NCBI GenBank assembly: GCA_016715765.1 | Contig: JADJZJ010000012.1 | Span: 1 to 15,313, forward strand | Direction of reading: 5' to 3' | DNA: 15,313 nt | Source: Opitutaceae bacterium | GTDB lineage: Bacteria > Verrucomicrobiota > Verrucomicrobiia > Opitutales > Opitutaceae | Part shown: piece by piece, positions 13,714 to 15,313 of the stretch | How the letters are laid out: each line of letters opens with the position of its first letter | Position numbering within the stretch: the stretch's first letter is position 1 | The notes under the pieces: generated by a model | Databases searched by the model: none | Told to the model about the DNA's origin: nothing | Seen by the model: only the letters and a program-made list of their open reading frames with translations | Position numbers and translations under genes: made by a program

Positions 13714-15313
13714 GCCCTCGAGGACGGGCTTGTAGCCGTCGAGCGCATTGCGGTCGTCCTGGAAGTACTGGTTGATGTCAGGGGCGAGCTCGTATCGGGA
13801 TCCCAGTTGTTGAAGATTTGGTGGACGGGCTTGATGGTGCCGTTGTGGTCGCGGATGATCTGGTTCACCGGCACGCCACCGAATTCATACTTGGCCATAT
13901 TGGTGCCGGCGTAGTCCGGATTGGAGACCGTGTTGCGGGCGCCGGGCAGGAACGCCCAGTTGAGGTCCGTCTGCGCCGCACCACCGAGGTACTGCTGCGT
14001 CCAGGTGGAGCGCTGGTAGCCGGTCAGCACCTTGTTCTTGATGCCGAACAGGTCGAACTTGAAGACCAGGTCCACGTTGTGCACCTGCGTGTAGCGCCAG
14101 TAGCCCGAGCGGTTGCCGAGGGCGATGTTCCAATGCACGCCGTCGGCGTACGGGGTCTGGACCGCGCCGCCCTGGCCGACGCTGTTGCTCACGGCGCGGT
14201 CATTGGTGTAGACATAGCGCGCGTCGAGCCACTCGAACGGCGACATGTCCACCGTGGCGGTGAAGACCTCGTCCTCGTTGTCATGATAGGCGCCGCGGGC
14301 GGTGTAGTTGAAAGCCTCGTCATGGATGAAGCTGCCCGAGGCGTCGGTGATGTAGGCTCCGCGCTCCAAGCTGGTGTAAGCCGGCAGCGTCAGGTCGCCC
14401 GTCGCCGTGCGCTTCAGGTAGATGTAGGAGGTGGTGGTGCCCGTGTAAGCGAGGGTCGGGGTCGTCGTGGGCTGGGTGACGTAGGAAACGCCGTTGATCA
14501 CGGTGGTCGGCGTGAGGCCGTTGCCCACATTGGTTGGGATCAGCGTGGTGAGCGTGGCGGTCGGCGAGCCGTAGATGCCCGAGGTGGACGCGGCCTTCCA
14601 GCCGGCGAAGTCGCTGTAGATCCAGTCGTAGTCGTTCGCGTTGTAGCGTTCCTTGATGTATTCGAACTCGGCGGTGATCGTCAGCTTGCCGCTGTCGAGG
14701 GGTTTCAAGGTCAGCGAGGGCGTGAGATTGAAGTTCTTGTGGTACTCAAAACGGCGCTCGCCCTGGAAATCCTGCCAGGCGCCGACGAAGCGGAAGGCGG
14801 CCTTCTTCGACAGCACGGTGTTGTTGTCGATTTTCACCTTGTGGCCGCTGTTGTCGTCGAGCTGGTAGACGAGTTCGGTCGGGATCTTCGTGAAGGACGG
14901 ACGCTTGGTGACGTAGTTGACGACGCCGCCGGGATAGCCCTGGCCGAAGAACACGGAGGCCGGGCCCTTCACCACTTCCACGCGCTCGACGTTGTCGAGA
15001 TTGTGCGAGATATAGCGGAAGACGCCGTTGCGCATCAGGGTGTTGACCTGGAAGCCGCGCATGGTGAAGCCGCCCTGCGGGGTGGCCTCGTTGGCGGGCA
15101 CGCGCATCTTGAAGCGGGTGTCACCGGCGGACGCGGCCGAGTAACGGAACAGATCCGTCAGCGACTTCGCGTTGGTGTCATCGAGGAACTCGCGCGAGAT
15201 GACCGAGATGTTCATCGGCACCTTCTGGATTTCCATGCCGATGCGGGTGGCGGTGGCGGCGTTGGTCTTGAGGTAGCCGTAGTCCTTTTCGGATGAGACT
15301 TCGAAGGGCGTGA
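13671..15313 (-). CDS. TonB-dependent receptor, plug and first barrel strands (partial, frameshifted)
   Basis: The frame is open to the window edge (..TPFEVSSEKDYGYLKTNAAT..), so the signal peptide and TonB box lie outside. The plug domain is clear: MNISVISREFLDDTNAKSL, GFTMRGFQVNTLMRNGVFRY, NVERVEVVKGPASVFFGQG, YPGGVVNYVTKRP. Barrel strands follow with long loops (e.g. a Thr-rich loop near 14400-14560). After IFNNWDPD (about 13794) the frame turns into Ser/Thr/Arg-rich nonsense and stops at 13671. Restoring one base gives NNWDP-x-YELAPDINQYF, joining the downstream fragment. The break may be a sequencing error, a true inactivation, or programmed variation. Confidence 0.85.
   Translation of the reverse strand, partial: TPFEVSSEKDYGYLKTNAATATRIGMEIQKVPMNISVISREFLDDTNAKSLTDLFRYSAASAGDTRFKMRVPANEATPQGGFTMRGFQVNTLMRNGVFRYISHNLDNVERVEVVKGPASVFFGQGYPGGVVNYVTKRPSFTKIPTELVYQLDDNSGHKVKIDNNTVLSKKAAFRFVGAWQDFQGERRFEYHKNFNLTPSLTLKPLDSGKLTITAEFEYIKERYNANDYDWIYSDFAGWKAASTSGIYGSPTATLTTLIPTNVGNGLTPTTVINGVSYVTQPTTTPTLAYTGTTTSYIYLKRTATGDLTLPAYTSLERGAYITDASGSFIHDEAFNYTARGAYHDNEDEVFTATVDMSPFEWLDARYVYTNDRAVSNSVGQGGAVQTPYADGVHWNIALGNRSGYWRYTQVHNVDLVFKFDLFGIKNKVLTGYQRSTWTQQYLGGAAQTDLNWAFLPGARNTVSNPDYAGTNMAKYEFGGVPVNQIIRDHNGTIKPVHQIFNNWDPDTSSPLTSTSTSRTTAMRSTATSPSSRACTSITRPPCSRIA

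Noticed and set aside
13818..15296. 492-codon open frame on the plus strand opposite the receptor gene
   Set aside because: The opposite strand carries an unmistakable TonB-dependent receptor. The plus frame is Val/Gly/Arg/Asp-rich without domains. The same holds for 12808-13914.

Overview
The window looks like chromosome of a GC-rich verrucomicrobium, most likely of the Opitutaceae. This is an inference from the proteins and the repeats, not a database result. Supporting signs are a LysA of the 'GSLCENNDKFA' type, a TonB-dependent receptor with an SPFEVSSEKDYGYL-type N-terminal stretch, a large DUF4450/six-hairpin glycosidase-like protein, and intergenic spaces packed with short palindromes (GTAGGG-type hairpins, CGGAT triplets, TAGTGCCGGACTTTAGCCGGCA units).

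Layout. Bases 1-817 hold the end of an unrecognised gene whose two halves lie in different frames. Bases 814-2076 (+) encode a diaminopimelate decarboxylase-like enzyme (lysA). Bases 2077-2626 are repeat-rich and bounded by a 32-bp inverted repeat. Bases 2627-3256 (+) encode a DedA-family membrane protein. Bases 3488-6904 (-) encode a very large DUF4450/six-hairpin glycosidase-like protein, whose reading frame contains a 60-bp palindromic element inserted in frame. Bases 7205-7384 (+) encode a CsbD-family stress protein and 7495-8967 (+) an HpnP-like radical SAM protein. This gene pair lies between inverted copies of a composite repeat (7000-7083 and 9358-9540). Bases 8968-9607 are non-coding and dense in hairpins.

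Bases 9608-12256 (-) form a compact five-gene operon. Read in its own direction it encodes a BamE/SmpA-like lipoprotein, a single-pass membrane protein, a periplasmic CnrX/CpxP-like sensor, an ECF sigma factor and a secreted protein with two TonB C-terminal-like domains. The middle three reproduce the size, topology and order of CnrY-CnrX-CnrH, the three-part anti-sigma/sensor/sigma switch of Cupriavidus. The last four genes overlap by 1-4 bases, which implies translational coupling. The sensor does not keep the C-terminal His-x3-Met metal ligands of CnrX, so the signal may not be nickel or cobalt.

Upstream of that operon, on the same strand and separated by a strong intrinsic terminator (12382-12410), is a TonB-dependent outer-membrane receptor gene (12442 to beyond the window end) broken by a one-base frameshift near 13794. 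The receptor and the TonB-like protein suggest an envelope uptake and signalling theme for 9.6-15.3 kb. The other genes look like unrelated housekeeping or accessory functions.
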